A DNA stretch of 64,000 nt from Aquanectria penicillioides (Eukaryota > Ascomycota > Sordariomycetes > Hypocreales > Nectriaceae): positions 620,001 to 684,000 of the forward strand of contig PYIU01000006.1 of NCBI GenBank assembly GCA_003415625.1, written 5' to 3'. The notes beneath the pieces were generated by a model. It did not search any database, was not told the origin of the DNA, and saw nothing but the letters and a program-made list of their open reading frames with translations. Shown piece after piece: positions 24,283 through 35,058 of this stretch. Position numbers and translations under genes: made by a program. Each line of letters begins with the position of its first letter. The stretch's first letter is position 1.

Positions 24283-24361
24283 GCGTCTTTGGTCTAGGGG
24301 TTAGGATTCAACTCTTCCACTGCGATAAGTTGAGGCTCGGGTTCGAGTCCCGAAGGACGCA
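24283..24361 (+). tRNA. tRNA-Gly (anticodon TCC) with 7-nt intron, copy 1
   Basis: The cloverleaf can be folded by eye. Acceptor stem GCGTCTT/AGGACGC (24283-24289/24354-24360) with discriminator A; D arm GTCT..GGAT; anticodon stem CAACT/AGTTG; loop C-T-TCC-A, then a 7-nt intron CTGCGAT after position 37 and A38; T arm TCGGG-TTCGAGT-CCCGA. Mature length is 72 nt without CCA. U33 and stem pairing select TCC. The body resembles fungal glycine tRNAs (TGGTCTAG, GATTCA, GAGGC). It is followed by a T-rich terminator region. Confidence 0.9.
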
Positions 24362-24454
24362 ATTCATTTTTGCCAATTTTCGCTTTTTTGACCCCTTGTC
24401 TATCTCACCATGAGCAATAGCCTCATCTAGAAACGGCCCAAATCACCAATCAAA

Positions 24455-24533
24455 GCGTCTTTGGTCTAGGGGTTAGGATTCAACTCTTCCATTCGGATAA
24501 GTTGAGGCTCGGGTTCGAGTCCCGAAGGACGCA
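24455..24533 (+). tRNA. tRNA-Gly (anticodon TCC) with 7-nt intron, copy 2
   Basis: Identical to the copy 172 bp upstream except inside the intron, which reads TTCGGAT. This intron contains GGA, which can pair with the UCC anticodon as in the usual pre-tRNA splicing fold. A TTTT stretch follows at 24536. Confidence 0.9.
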
Positions 24534-26058
24534 TCGTTTTCTTCTTTTTGCACTCCTAACAAACTCGACAGGCTACTGTCGGAAGCCAACTTCTAGAAGA
24601 CATCTCTATTGGCTAGCAAGTCGATTGCTGTGTTTATACTCGCAAGGTTGGGATGAGAGCCGTCATATCGCTCCTAGCCCCCTGAAGCGTGGCGACTAAT
24701 GGGCTTCTATCAATGGTGTAAATATTTGACCTTGGCTTGACACGCATAAGAGGGAAACGATAGTTTAAGCATAAAGGGGCCATTCAGCTTTTGGTCGAAT
24801 TACGTAGCCAGCCGATTCGATAATTCGTGGGCGGCTGTGGCTTGGCTGGGATTCAAGGCGGTCTCAATTGGGTCTCCCATACATCATCGCGATCCATCCA
24901 TATTCAAGAAATAAGCGCCCGCAGCTTACCATGGGTTTCTCAGTTTACCTACCCCGCCCATACTGACGAGTCTTATGAGGAGGGTTATGAACTTCTTCCT
25001 GTGGCACGAAAATGGCCTTGTCCGCCCGAAAATGCCGTCAGCCGTTCCGTCGCATTCCGCACCTCGATATGCTGCAAGGCAGATGGTACAATGTGCTCAA
25101 ACAAATGAACATGGAACTAAAAAAGAAAAAAAATTAATAGTAATAAAAAAAATAAGAAGAGGCAAATATCATTCTCATATGCTAAGCCTGGGTTCACTCT
25201 CTGCTATCATTCGTGATAACTGTCAATTTGGATATGGAAGCAATCCGTCCAACTTTACGTGTGGCTGGATACGCGGAGAGAGAAGTACATAGTGTTCGTG
25301 TGATGAGGAAGAGTCGTTCGCAGCCCCGAGAAAGACAAACAAATGACGCTGAATTGCAGTTTCCCATGGGCCCTAGTACGAAAATAGGCATGATGCATTT
25401 TGGAGTGGTACGCGGCCATCAGATTGTCGCCTTTCGCTCGCGGAATCCTTCGAGGCTATTGTCGTCATGATTGGACCACGTAAAAGGCTTGGCTGTGAGA
25501 CGGATGTAACCAGCGAGTCCTATAATGCCAGTGTGGGGGGCTGTTCTAGCATAGCCCCAGGAGCGCTGCAAGGGTCCCAGCGTTTCGCCATGTTTTGCAG
25601 TGTTTGGTAGCATTTGGCCATGGCTCAGGCTCAGCCTGGCCAGGCTCGGCTTGCTTCTCTGAGGGCTGCGGGCCGGGATCGTCGGGCCTATTGCTTGGTG
25701 CCGTCCGAAGGGCGCTTACAGTACTACTATAGTCTGTATTTCGATGATCGAATTCCAGGTGCTTTGTCCTACTCCGCTCCATTGCTTAGGGTTGGCTGCT
25801 ATTTTGGTGGAGGCTTGCTCTGTGGCCTGGTTGACTGGTGGACTGGGTTGGTTGCTCACTCTCGTGCCGATCGCTTGCTTCAGCCATTGTCTCAAGAGCC
25901 TTGTCGGATCCCGGATGACTGCCTCACGTTTGAAGTCTGATAGCCGGAGCAGCCCAGTCTATACAAGGGTCCTGGTTCATGTCCGCTTTTTATCATAGCT
26001 CACCTCGAGCCTTTCGACTTTACAACATTCCGTGTTCAACAGTCCAGACGCTGTCAGC
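24534..26058. other. Intergenic region between tRNA pair and DUF3176 gene
   Basis: No supported gene. It holds a short A-rich stretch near 25118-25160. The right end is the promoter of the membrane-protein gene. Confidence 0.45.
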
Positions 26059-28312
26059 ATGGTGCGCTCTCCTCCACTGCCGGTTTCGCCGTTATCAACT
26101 CAGGATTATAATATCCACGGGACGCGCGACGAAGCAGGACGCCTTCTAGTTTCGAGGGTTCAGTAGAATCTAGTGCTCATACGTTGGCCGCCGATTCAAT
26201 CTCTCAGTCAGACACTGTCCGTTCCTCAGACCGTGAGAAGGCCTCCAGATTCAGCGCCAGCGATAACCCGCCCGACGGTGAAAAAGACTCTACCACCAAG
26301 CTCCTCGTGAGACCGACAGAGTCTTTCGATAGCGGAAATGGCTCCCAAAGATTCATGGGCAAACCCCAGAATGTCTTCAGCATCTGGATCAACGAGATTC
26401 TCTTGTTGATTCTAGCCATCGGTCTCCTGCTAGCCATTGTTCTCATCCTCAACGGCTTCAGCAAGCAGAAGCAGCCAGAATGGGGCAACAACGTCAACCT
26501 CAACGCCTTGATCGCGGTTTTATCCACCATATTCCGTGCGAGTCTAGCCTTTGTCATTTTTGAGATTATCGGGCAGATCAAGTGGGACTGGGTCTCCCAA
26601 AGGCCTCGTCCCATGCGCGACGTCCAACTTTTCGACGACGCTTCTCGCGGCGTCTTCGGATCTCTCAAACTTATCCGATTGATATTCCTCCGCCTCCCCA
26701 TGGCACTCCTTGCGATTTTCGTCGCCATCTTGTCGCTCGGTATCGGCCCTTTCACACAGCAGGCCATTCGAAACTACCAGTGTCGGCAACAAGCTTCGAA
26801 CTCGACCATCGCCGCAACCATAGCCACCGCAAACCAGATTACCGATACTAACATTGTTCACTCAGTAAATATGGCCAACTACGAATTCAACATTACCTGG
26901 CAGGCGGCTTTCCAGGATTCCATTGTCAATCCTACCCTCGACTCCAACGTTGCTGATCTCTTCAATTGCCCATCCGGCGATTGCACCTTTCCCCTGTACA
27001 GCAACAGCGACGATTCTTCGGCAGACGACGCGATCTCCCATGCTAGCCTCGGCATGTGCAGTCGCTGTGCTGATATTTATAGTCTGGTCATGGCCCCTAT
27101 GATACAAACAACACGGGCGAGTACATGATCAAACTCCCTCTGCCGAAGAGATCAGATTATAGCACCACTACGAGTAACCTCAGCATCGGCGGCATGTGGG
27201 GAACCGACTACATGTTTATCCAAGATGTCAATAATCTTTCTTGGGCAGGGAATGCCATTTCAAACGACATGCTCAATCGGGAGCGCTATGCATCTGCCAA
27301 ATTCGCTGTCCTTGCCATGTCCCAAGCCAATTGCAACACGCTCGACAACGGCACCATCTCCTGTCCCACGGATCTGAACGCTTGGGCTGAGCCTGTTGAC
27401 TATGTTGCCGCAACGTGCATCGTCTACCCTTGCCTCAGATATTATACAGGTCGCATCAAGAACGGCGTGCTATCCGAAAAGCTCGTCCGTGACACTCCTC
27501 TAAGGGCTACAGCAGTCAACGAGACTTTCACTAGCTATTGGGGCGGTGTACAGCAGCCGTGTATGGTCAATGGTACATTATACACTACTCAAAACATGTC
27601 AAAGTCTGAGACTCTTGGAGTGAATGCCACCTCCAGAGCTGCTGTGCTTACCAACGACTTTGGCGAGGAGGATCCAGCTGGAGACGAAAAGTTTACCAAC
27701 ATGACCGCTCCGAATGAGTGCATCGCCAAACTCAGCAGCACTCTCGTCTCTCGGTTCGAATTCTCGCTGAGAAGCCAACTAAATGCTGTTTGCGGCCTTG
27801 ACCTGAGGTCGGATCAAGTTTTGTCGTGCGAGTGGCGAAATGCCAAGCTGTGGTATTGGGCCGGTCTCATGCGCAATCGCACTACGACCTATGATGACCT
27901 CGAGCAAACGGTCGATTCCATCACCACGCGCATGACGCGAGAAATCAGGAAGAATGGCATGGGCGCGTACGGAGACTCGCAGGGTGCTGTAGATGGAGAA
28001 GTCTGGGAGACTGATGTGTGTATCGACATCGTTTGGGGCTGGATTGCGCTGCCAGGCCTCCTTTGTGCCATCTCCGTGGTGTTATTGATCTGGACTCTGA
28101 TGAAGAGTGCCGCCCATAAAGAGAAGCCAGTTTGGAAGAACTCGGTACTTCCACTGCTGTTGAAGGATCATCCTGGCATCGGGGCTATGGGGATCCAGGA
28201 GATTGAGAGGACGGCAGAAGGATTTGTTATCAGGCTACAGCATGGCGTGAGAGAAGATCCGATTGATGTGAGCCTCAGAAATGGACGAATGGATTCGGAG
28301 TTGGAACGATGA
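26059..28312 (+). CDS. DUF3176 family multi-pass membrane protein (apparent frameshift)
   Basis: This fungal family has no known biochemical role. Seen: a charged N-terminus; a TM segment (INEILLLILAIGLLLAIVLI, near 26388-26450); a second (LNALIAVLSTI..FEIIGQIKW); a third (LLAIFVAILSLGIGPFTQQAI); a long Cys-containing extracytoplasmic region with many NxT/S sites (CRQQASNST, LFNCPSGDCTF, MCSRCADI, NATSRAAV); and a final TM near the C-terminus (IALPGLLCAISVVLLIWTL) before a short tail. This is the classical DUF3176 plan. The frame is split at 27094-27097: with one extra C in the CCCC run, the first part continues straight into PYDTNNTGEYMIKLPLP. The N-terminus is also unsure. The open frame reaches back to 26112 without an ATG. 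The ATG at 26059 joins it if GGG at 26119-26121 has one more G; otherwise the first in-frame ATG is at about 26355. Confidence 0.8.
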
Positions 28313-28568
28313 GGGACCTGGTTGGAACGAAACCAGATATGCTGACGATAATGATATAACGATCGCCTTTTCCAATGACTGTAAGCGAGTTTTAAACGTT
28401 TTGAAGATATTTCTAGCATATGTAGACCGAATAGGAACCAGCATAATATTGACAAAGGCTTTCCCTTGCATAATTGTCAATGAGGTGTCGATGGTGCGGA
28501 TCGGTGGTGGCACGATTTTCCCTTTGAGATAATAATCTAGATTTGGAGGAAGTTGGTCATCGAACAAG

Positions 28569-28647
28569 GCGTTGTTGGTCTAGGGGTTAGGATTCAACTC
28601 TTCCATTGCGACAAGTTGAGGCTCGGGTTCGAGTCCCGAACGACGCA
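28569..28647 (+). tRNA. tRNA-Gly (anticodon TCC) with 7-nt intron, copy 3
   Basis: Same body as the copies at 24283 and 24455, but with a changed acceptor stem (GCGTTGT/ACGACGC) in which both strands differ and pairing is kept, which argues for function. The intron is TTGCGAC. T-runs follow (TTTTTT near 28657). Confidence 0.88.
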
Positions 28648-29441
28648 CTCGGTTTCCTTTTTTGGAGATGTCCACCATTGCATTTAGATGTTTTTTTTTG
28701 GTAACTTTGCACCTTCATCTGTGATTTTAGCATTTATTTTTGTTCTCTAATGTACCGCAGATGGTCGCGAGTCAGCGCATGTGACATCGCTTTGTCGATC
28801 TCCGCATGCTTCTCAGCTTTAGTTTCGATGGGAATAATGCTTTGGAATGCATCAAGTTCTCTTTTCTATCAGTACATTATTTAAACCTGATAAGCTCACA
28901 TGTGAAAGACGAGAACCATTATCGTCTCCATGTAATGTCACCTGAAAGGGATCCCATAATTTGGAGTTACTGTGAATGGAAGTCAATGTAGCCCATCAAA
29001 TCGACTTCAGTACCGCTGACGATACGAATAAGTTCCTTGTTTGTTTTGATCCATCACGTAACTTACAGCTAGGTTGCTTCAAAATGGTCTCTCCATCATC
29101 GTCACAGGTTTGGTGCCTGAACCCGCGCCGAACAATGCAGCCATTCGTCCGAATTCAATTGATCCGATGATCAGTCAAGAACTTCAAGCTTTAAGTTCCG
29201 GCACGGCTCATCATACGCCTCATTTCCCATTAGGGTACTCGCTGTGACAGTTTGAATCCGCCATGTGCAGCAAAATGGTACCCCTCAACGTCATCGCCAC
29301 ATCATGCTTTTAGGCTTTGGAGTCATGTGCCTGATCGAGATCGATGACCACGCCATCCATAAAAGAGGGGTCAAGATGTGCTGCTTCATGATTTTTTAAT
29401 TCTTGATCAATGAAGGCCTCTTTCTATCAGTCTTGGTCAAT
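28648..29441. other. Intergenic, no gene seen
   Basis: Mildly AT-rich sequence with short unrecognised frames only. The right end is the promoter of the small mitochondrial-type gene. Confidence 0.45.
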
Positions 29442-29920
29442 ATGAGTCTTTTACGAGCATCATCCTGCGCGCTACGAACCCAGCTCCGGCCCGGCATCGC
29501 GGCCCCACTTCTCCGTCAGTCAAGCCGTTGTTTGCAGCATGCTGTGCGAAGAGAAGATCTCAGCGGCCCTGGAGGCCAAAAGTCGCCACTACCTGGTGGC
29601 CCTGGTCCATGAAGCAAAATTGGTACACCATCGACCAACCAAAGTCTGGTCCAACGCGATTAGACATACTAACCATATACAGGGTTGTCGTCGGTGGAGG
29701 AGCTCTACTGATGTTGGCCGGGCTCAAATACATTTCGTCTCTTGAAAAGCCGGTCAGGACGATGGAGTCGGACCTTATAGCGGCAAATTCGACCGAGATT
29801 GGCTACCTCCCGCAACCGTCACCCAATGCAAAGCAGCTCCGAACTAAAGAAGTTGTGGCTTTCTCTGAGTTGAGCGGCCGTAAAGGCGGAGGAAGCATGG
29901 GTAGCTTTCGTGCCGAGTAG
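29442..29920 (+). CDS. Small mitochondrial-type protein with presequence and one TM (unknown function)
   Basis: I do not recognise the family. The N-terminus from the ATG at 29442 (MSLLRASSCALRTQLRPG) is rich in Arg, Ser and Leu without acidic residues, like a mitochondrial presequence. A Gly/Pro-rich stretch follows. An intron is likely at 29623-29682 (60 nt, donor GTACAC, branch ACTAAC, acceptor ACAG); its length is a multiple of three, so it could also be read through. After splicing, MKQNW joins VVVGGGALLMLAGLKY, a single membrane segment, then a soluble tail rich in Ser and Lys. The presequence frame stops at 29610-29612, one base out of register with the downstream frame. One added base near CC 29607-29608 or AAAA 29578-29581 would fix it. 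The gene is tail-to-tail with the DHCR24-like gene. Confidence 0.5.
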
Positions 29921-30021
29921 GTTCAAACGTGTAGTAAACATTATATAGTACCCTAAATTGAATGCCAGTTGCAATCTACATACAAGTGTACATCTGTTGA
30001 TTAGCCACAAACAACCCCATG

Positions 30022-31545
30022 TTATCCAGTTTGGCCCGATTCTTTGGAAGCGGGCTTGCCAGCCTTCTTCTGTATAAGATAATCACCGCCAACAAGGGCT
30101 CTATAAACTCCCTTCAGGCCTTGCGTAGGCCAATGAGTCCGGACGGTCGACAACATGTCTGCCTCCCCAATAGCCCCCACATCGACTTTGACCTTGTCAT
30201 ACACACTCGGCAAATATCCCGCCGAGTACTTTGATCGCAATTGGTCGTAAGAATCGCGGTCATAGTGCTGCCAGAATTCATCCTCGGGATAGTATGCTTG
30301 GGCGTACAGCCATTTCTTTCCTTGGCATGCCCCAACCTTGCGCTCCAAGGCTCTGTTGTGCTCAATAGCATCGCGGCGGTTTCCAGGCATTGGGCCCCAA
30401 ACACCAAAGTTCAAAAGGTCGGGGGTTCCAGGCTTGGAAAATTCTGAATGAAGACCGTACCCAGAATTTGGAGAGTCTCGTTGAAGGCGCAGAGGACAAA
30501 GCCACAAAGGATAGATGTTGTATTGCTCGTCGAGCCAGGTCTGAAACTCCTCCACGCTTTCATAGGGGACACCGACGTCTTGCACCATGTAGTACTCAAA
30601 TAGGCCACTTTTGTGACCGGCAGAGTACATAACACGAGTTCGAAGGAGCGGGTCTAAAATATATCGTGTAACGCGGTTAAAAGGCGTCAGGAAGTACTTG
30701 AAGGCATACCTCGCTACCCAAAACCCGGCTCGGTCGTACCGAAAGAGGTAATCCGTGAGGGGGATGTAGTCCCATGCTGTGATTGAGGAATCTTTTTTCA
30801 ATTTCTCTTTGACTTTTTCGACATGCAAGTAAAACCACTTGTCCTGGCGGCGTGTAAAATGGGTTGGCCTTGATTCACTTGGAAGTTCATCTACAAGTCG
30901 GCCAACGCAGATCACGGTCGCGTCCATTGAAAAGACAATCCCGTCCACGTAATCGACCGATTCTTCTGCGCATTTCTCTTGGAAAATTTCAACAGTGTCC
31001 GTCGGTCCAGTCGAGAGTCGGTATGTTAGTTCGACGAATTTCCTTGCCCTCTTCAACTGGACCTCTAACAGCGTCACCACGCCAAGGGTCCCAAAGGCCG
31101 AGGCGGCACCCCAGAATAAGTCGGGCTTGTCGGTTTTGGATGCCCTTGTAACGGTTCCATCAGCTTGGACAATCTCGATTGAGTTTATCGTCGCGTCAAA
31201 GGCGCCATAGCGAAAAGAGCTACTCTCTCCGGAAGTTCCGGAGAAGCCGCCTCCAACCGTGATGCCGGGAAACTCCATCACCACAAGAGGAACCAGGCCG
31301 CGCTTCAGCGTAGCATCGACAAGCGCATCCATGGGCACATTTGGCTCCACAAAAGCCGTTTTGGTTTCCGTGTTGACCTCGAGCACATGGTTCAAGCTGC
31401 TCGTGTCCACGGTGTTGTCGGCGCGGCGATTGGATTGGCGCGTGCTGTTGGTTGACCCATGGTACATCCGGAAGGGCTGCTGTAGAGCATGGAAATGCTT
31501 GACCCTTTCGGAGATTGAGGCTACTGCCGTATTATGAGCATCCAT
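30022..31545 (-). CDS. FAD-linked oxidoreductase of the delta(24)-sterol reductase (DHCR24/DIM1) type
   Basis: The single-exon, 507-residue protein carries an N-terminal FAD-binding PCMH-type domain. After SSLNHVLEVN (49-58) it has PNVPMDALVDATLKRG (68-83) and the FAD loop FPGITVGGGFSGTSGESSS (92-110) with FRYGAFD. It continues with DLFWGAASAFGTLGVVT (142-158), all typical of DHCR24-like enzymes, and a C-terminal substrate domain with the FNFG/LLNFGVWG and YAQAYYPEDEFW segments. Animal and plant DHCR24 reduces or isomerises the sterol C24-C25 side-chain bond. Ergosterol-producing fungi do not need that step for ergosterol, so the substrate here is uncertain. No transmembrane leader is visible, unlike the animal enzyme. 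The frame is intact, and the 317-bp gap to the next gene upstream has no gene. Confidence 0.85.
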   Translation of the reverse strand: MDAHNTAVASISERVKHFHALQQPFRMYHGSTNSTRQSNRRADNTVDTSSLNHVLEVNTETKTAFVEPNVPMDALVDATLKRGLVPLVVMEFPGITVGGGFSGTSGESSSFRYGAFDATINSIEIVQADGTVTRASKTDKPDLFWGAASAFGTLGVVTLLEVQLKRARKFVELTYRLSTGPTDTVEIFQEKCAEESVDYVDGIVFSMDATVICVGRLVDELPSESRPTHFTRRQDKWFYLHVEKVKEKLKKDSSITAWDYIPLTDYLFRYDRAGFWVARYAFKYFLTPFNRVTRYILDPLLRTRVMYSAGHKSGLFEYYMVQDVGVPYESVEEFQTWLDEQYNIYPLWLCPLRLQRDSPNSGYGLHSEFSKPGTPDLLNFGVWGPMPGNRRDAIEHNRALERKVGACQGKKWLYAQAYYPEDEFWQHYDRDSYDQLRSKYSAGYLPSVYDKVKVDVGAIGEADMLSTVRTHWPTQGLKGVYRALVGGDYLIQKKAGKPASKESGQTG

Positions 31546-31862
31546 GATGGATACAGGTACTCATACGCTCAGAGCTAGGCACGTCACAATAGTTGAAGCG
31601 GGGGGTCTCGTTGTAACGACGTCACAAGGTGGTAAGAGAAAAACGGCGTCTAAAACTTAAACGCGGCTTATTAGGTCCAAAGAATGTCGTGAGTGACTTG
31701 ATACTCTAACAAGCACGGCCGATGATTCAAGTGCTCCGTACCGGGCTTCAGTTATTGATGAAAGAAACAGGAGAATGCGCCTCGCGGCACACGTAATCCG
31801 ATCTGTTAGCCAAGTGTCCCACCGTGTTTTAGCCTTGTCCAATTCGAACGAAATACGATAAT

Positions 31863-32840
31863 TTACACCTTGGCTCGCACGGCCACTTTCTGTTGGCATT
31901 CTTTGGACAACCAACGCATCTTAACCAGAATCGCCGTCCCATTAGGAGCCAAGACAACACTCGAAAATACCGAGGCCTCCAAATTATCCAATCCCATGTG
32001 TTGTGCCGGTCTATTGCTATCGCGGCCCAACATACACCACAACGGAGCTGTCCTTCTGCAACTCTCCATTTTCGGCGGGAGTCGGCGTTGTGTTGAACAA
32101 TTCTTCCAGAAACGTCTTCTTCTCCAAGGCGATAGCCTCGAGACCAGGCTCGGGCCGCAAATGGAATCGGAATCCCACCCGTTCTCCCTCTAAGACCCCG
32201 TCGATCCCGCCGCAAGACGCGAAGACTTGAGGCGTTGTGCCGTCTTGACGAGCCTCTCGTGTCCACTGGACGAGCAAGTCTTTGATCGTGCAGCGGCGGC
32301 AGTTGCTCGTCACGAAGCCACCAGCCGGAGTAAAGAACTTCTGGGGAGGTAAAACTCCTGGTTTGGGGCTGGGACACGGGCGAAGATGCCTGCGTGCTGG
32401 CAATCGTGGACAATCCGTTCATGACATGCTGGTGACCATTCTTCGGGTTCGCCATCAGACGGCCCGGTCCATGGACATGTCGGCGGCCCTCCACCAAGAT
32501 TGTAGTTCTCACAAAACTCCGCGTAGCATGTCCACCCCATGATGTGACCGCACGGAAGCGCTACTGGTGGGTCGATGATGACTTCCAGGTCTTGGGCTTC
32601 ACAGAGACGCCTGCATGAGACACATTTTGTCCTGATAAACCTCTGACGAACAGCCCTGGAATCCGATACCCGGGCGTGATACTTTCTAAGGAGCTTCTCG
32701 GTCCAGTGCTGCATGTTTCCCCAATGATAGGGGTCAGGTAGGCCCAGTTCTCCAATTAGGTTCAATTCTTCTTCATTAAGCCAGGGACATAGACGCTCGT
32801 CATCCGATCCCGGGCCGCTGGAAGATTCAGAGGAATCCAT
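31863..32840 (-). CDS. RING-like zinc-finger protein, frame broken twice
   Basis: From the ATG at 32840, after an acidic Ser-rich start, there is a Cys/His cluster: C73-x2-C76, C80, C97-G-H99, C105, C110, C122. The spacing resembles a RING or RING-like finger (CVSCRRLC, ALPCGHIMGW, TCPW), so a ubiquitin-ligase role is possible but not shown. Coding character continues in a second frame (QKFFTPAGGFVTSNCRRC through GELQKDSSVVVYV) and then a third (SNRPAQHMGLDNLEA to the stop at 31863). One extra C in the C4 run at 32343-32346 joins frames one and two. Dropping one C/G at 32026-32028 joins two and three. The corrected length is about 325 residues. It could be a decaying gene, but the segments lack internal stops, which favours sequence error. 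Confidence 0.6.
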
Positions 32841-34284
32841 GTTTTCTTCAAGGCGTATTATCGCTAGAGTGACACTTGAAAAGAGCTGTTGAGCTTATCG
32901 GTCGAGCCTCGTGGCTGGTAGGCGCACCGTATGGTCGCGAATACGAGAAACGCATGAGCTATTGAACCGCAGAGGGATTCTGGTCCAAGATTTTATAGTC
33001 GCATCGCTACGTGTTTGGGGACTGTATTCTCGATTGTGATGCTAATTTGTGTTGCTTGCAGGTCAGTCACGATGCAAGATTGGCATATGGTTAGGTTGGT
33101 TCCTCTAACTCAGATGATCGTTTTCAATGCAGCACAAGCCGGTCCAACTCAGGCCGCCGCGCAACAGAGAAATAACACGAGCCCTGGTCACAGCAGTTCC
33201 ATTTCACACGTAACCACTCTTCTCATGGGGTTGCTTAGCAAATCTCTAGGCAATGGGGACTCCAAATCACTCGACATTACTCAAAACTGACTTATCCCCC
33301 ACTGCGATGATCCAGAAGAACTATCGGGGCGATCCTCCCATGCCCCAAAGTTGCATCCCCTCGCCTCTAGTTTATCGTTGTCACATGGCTATGTCCAACC
33401 CAACAAACGTCAAACATTCTGAAACTTGTGCATCGCAATCTTATTCTCGTTTCCACAAGCGACAGGTGTCATGCTCGTTTGTGTTGTGCCACGGGCATAT
33501 GGGGTACCGCACGAACCTGGAGAATACGGCGTGTTAGCAAACTCGCCGTTACCAGACCAGCCTCTGGTGATCGCAAAACTATCCGCAAACCTCATGGCAT
33601 CAAGATCAACAGACAACGTTCAATTACGATGAAAATCAGTAGCCTAGATTTAGGTTAAGAGTTCATAAAATGACGTTTATATTTTTTGCATAACGAAATT
33701 GATAAATGCAATTACTTACAATTCTGATTTTGGTGGATATATGACTCAATGTAGTAATGAATGTGCATGTTCCGTATGCAGTCTACTCCGAGAACGAAAA
33801 TCTCGTAGCAGCACCGTTCAAAAACAATACGAATATTTGCTTCAAAGCATGGCCCAATGCTTCTCTCACTAACAAACTCAATTTTTTATCATATCTTGCC
33901 ATTTTAAAGCTTTTACCTGAGATGCAACTTCCACCTGCCGCCAAATCTTGCCAACACAAAATCCCTGCATTCCTCGAGTCGGAACTATTTCGATAGTATG
34001 GGTAGTCTGCAGAGCGAAAAGGGAAATAAATCTGCCCGAAGAAGTAATATATTCTTCTTTCCTATCGCATATCTTGAAAAAAAAAGCATTCTCGTCCTTC
34101 CGTTGTGGTATGTCGTCCCGGTTCATGTCGTTATCCTGTCGCCGCCCGGCTGAATCCCCAGGAGGGATGTTCGCCTGGTCTAATGTATGTCCCACCCAGA
34201 TAAAGCATAGCCATGGTACAGGAGCACGGGAATAAAAAGCTTCTAACTGTGCTTGACTCTGATAAAACAGTACCCAAAAAACAC
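32841..34284. other. Intergenic, no recognised gene
   Basis: Contains the RING-like gene promoter and short unrecognised frames (for example 33253-33537 and 33426-33632 on +, 33878-34318 on -). 33640-33770 and parts of 34000-34090 are AT-rich. Confidence 0.4.
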
Positions 34285-35058
34285 TTAGATTATGAAGACA
34301 GCGGCGCTGCCAGCACAATGTGAGAGATTTCCAAAACGGTTATCTTCAAACCGCAGTCCTAGCGCTTCCATCACGTACTCGAATCTCATTTTTGGCCAGT
34401 TGAATCTCAGCTCAAGCTGGAGATCTTTTTGGACGTCGAAAATTTGAACATTGGGCATGGTCAACCACGGGAGCCCTGGACAGTTCAAGGTGGTTTCTAC
34501 TGGAGCCGAGTCAAAAGTCAGAATGATGATATGTCAGGCTTCTTGATTCCGAATTTCTTGACGCGTTCTGTTTTTACTCTGCAGAGCCCGAAATATTCCA
34601 TGCACTCGGTCAGCAAGGAGATGTTCTCGGATATGCTTCGACTTTCCAAACGCGAAGAGGTAAGGCTCCGTGTGGAGCCAGTCGGCCTTGCATAGATGCC
34701 CCCAGTGGTCCGAATACTCTCCCACTATGTAGTGAAATGTCTTCATTAAGCGAAACCAAGACGACACTCGGTCTCCAAGCTGAATACCTCGGCCACGCCC
34801 GTGTATGACATTCCTCATGTCCAAATATGCGAGGCCGGTCTCGGCGAGTGGCTTGAAACGGTATTCTTTCCCATCAGCGTACATTCCTACCTTATTCAAG
34901 CATATACTTTCAAAATTTATGGCGAGTAGTATGTATTTCTTTTGAGGGGGATTGAAGGTGGCCGAATTTGGATGAGCTGATGTTGGAAGTATGGACAGAA
35001 TGTCTTCGGGAGGTCTTGCGCCCAAGTAACCACAGCCATATTGGGGGATGTTTTCCAC
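34285..35058 (-). pseudogene. Gfd2/YDR514C-like RNase H-fold protein interrupted by one in-frame TGA
   Basis: The reading frame from 35058 shows the fungal Gfd2-like (RNase H/exonuclease-fold) pattern: PPEDILSILPTSAH, then PQKKYILLAINFESI as the first beta strand, GLAYLDMRN, LGDRVSSWFRLMKTFHYIVGEY, and LFAFGKSKHIREHLL. An in-frame TGA at 34534-34536 interrupts it. The same frame then resumes with HIIILTFDSAP, MPNVQIFDVQKDLQL and a final SHCAGSAAVF, where active relatives usually have an HNAGND-type ending. The first motif also reads NFE rather than DFE. So the catalytic acidic residues look lost independently of the stop. The stop could have arisen by a single CGA-to-TGA transition. The start and family assignment are moderately sure. 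Confidence 0.6.

Noticed and set aside
24283..24361. tRNA-Glu (TTC) or tRNA-Lys (CTT) reading of the anticodon
   Set aside because: TTC would lack U33 and CTT would have a pyrimidine at 37 and a weaker stem; TCC gives a perfect CAACT/AGTTG stem, U33 and A37.
29528..29920. Unspliced 130-codon reading of the small mitochondrial-type gene
   Set aside because: It would use an internal ATG and translate through an intron with good donor, ACTAAC branch and acceptor; the spliced version from 29442 has a better N-terminus.
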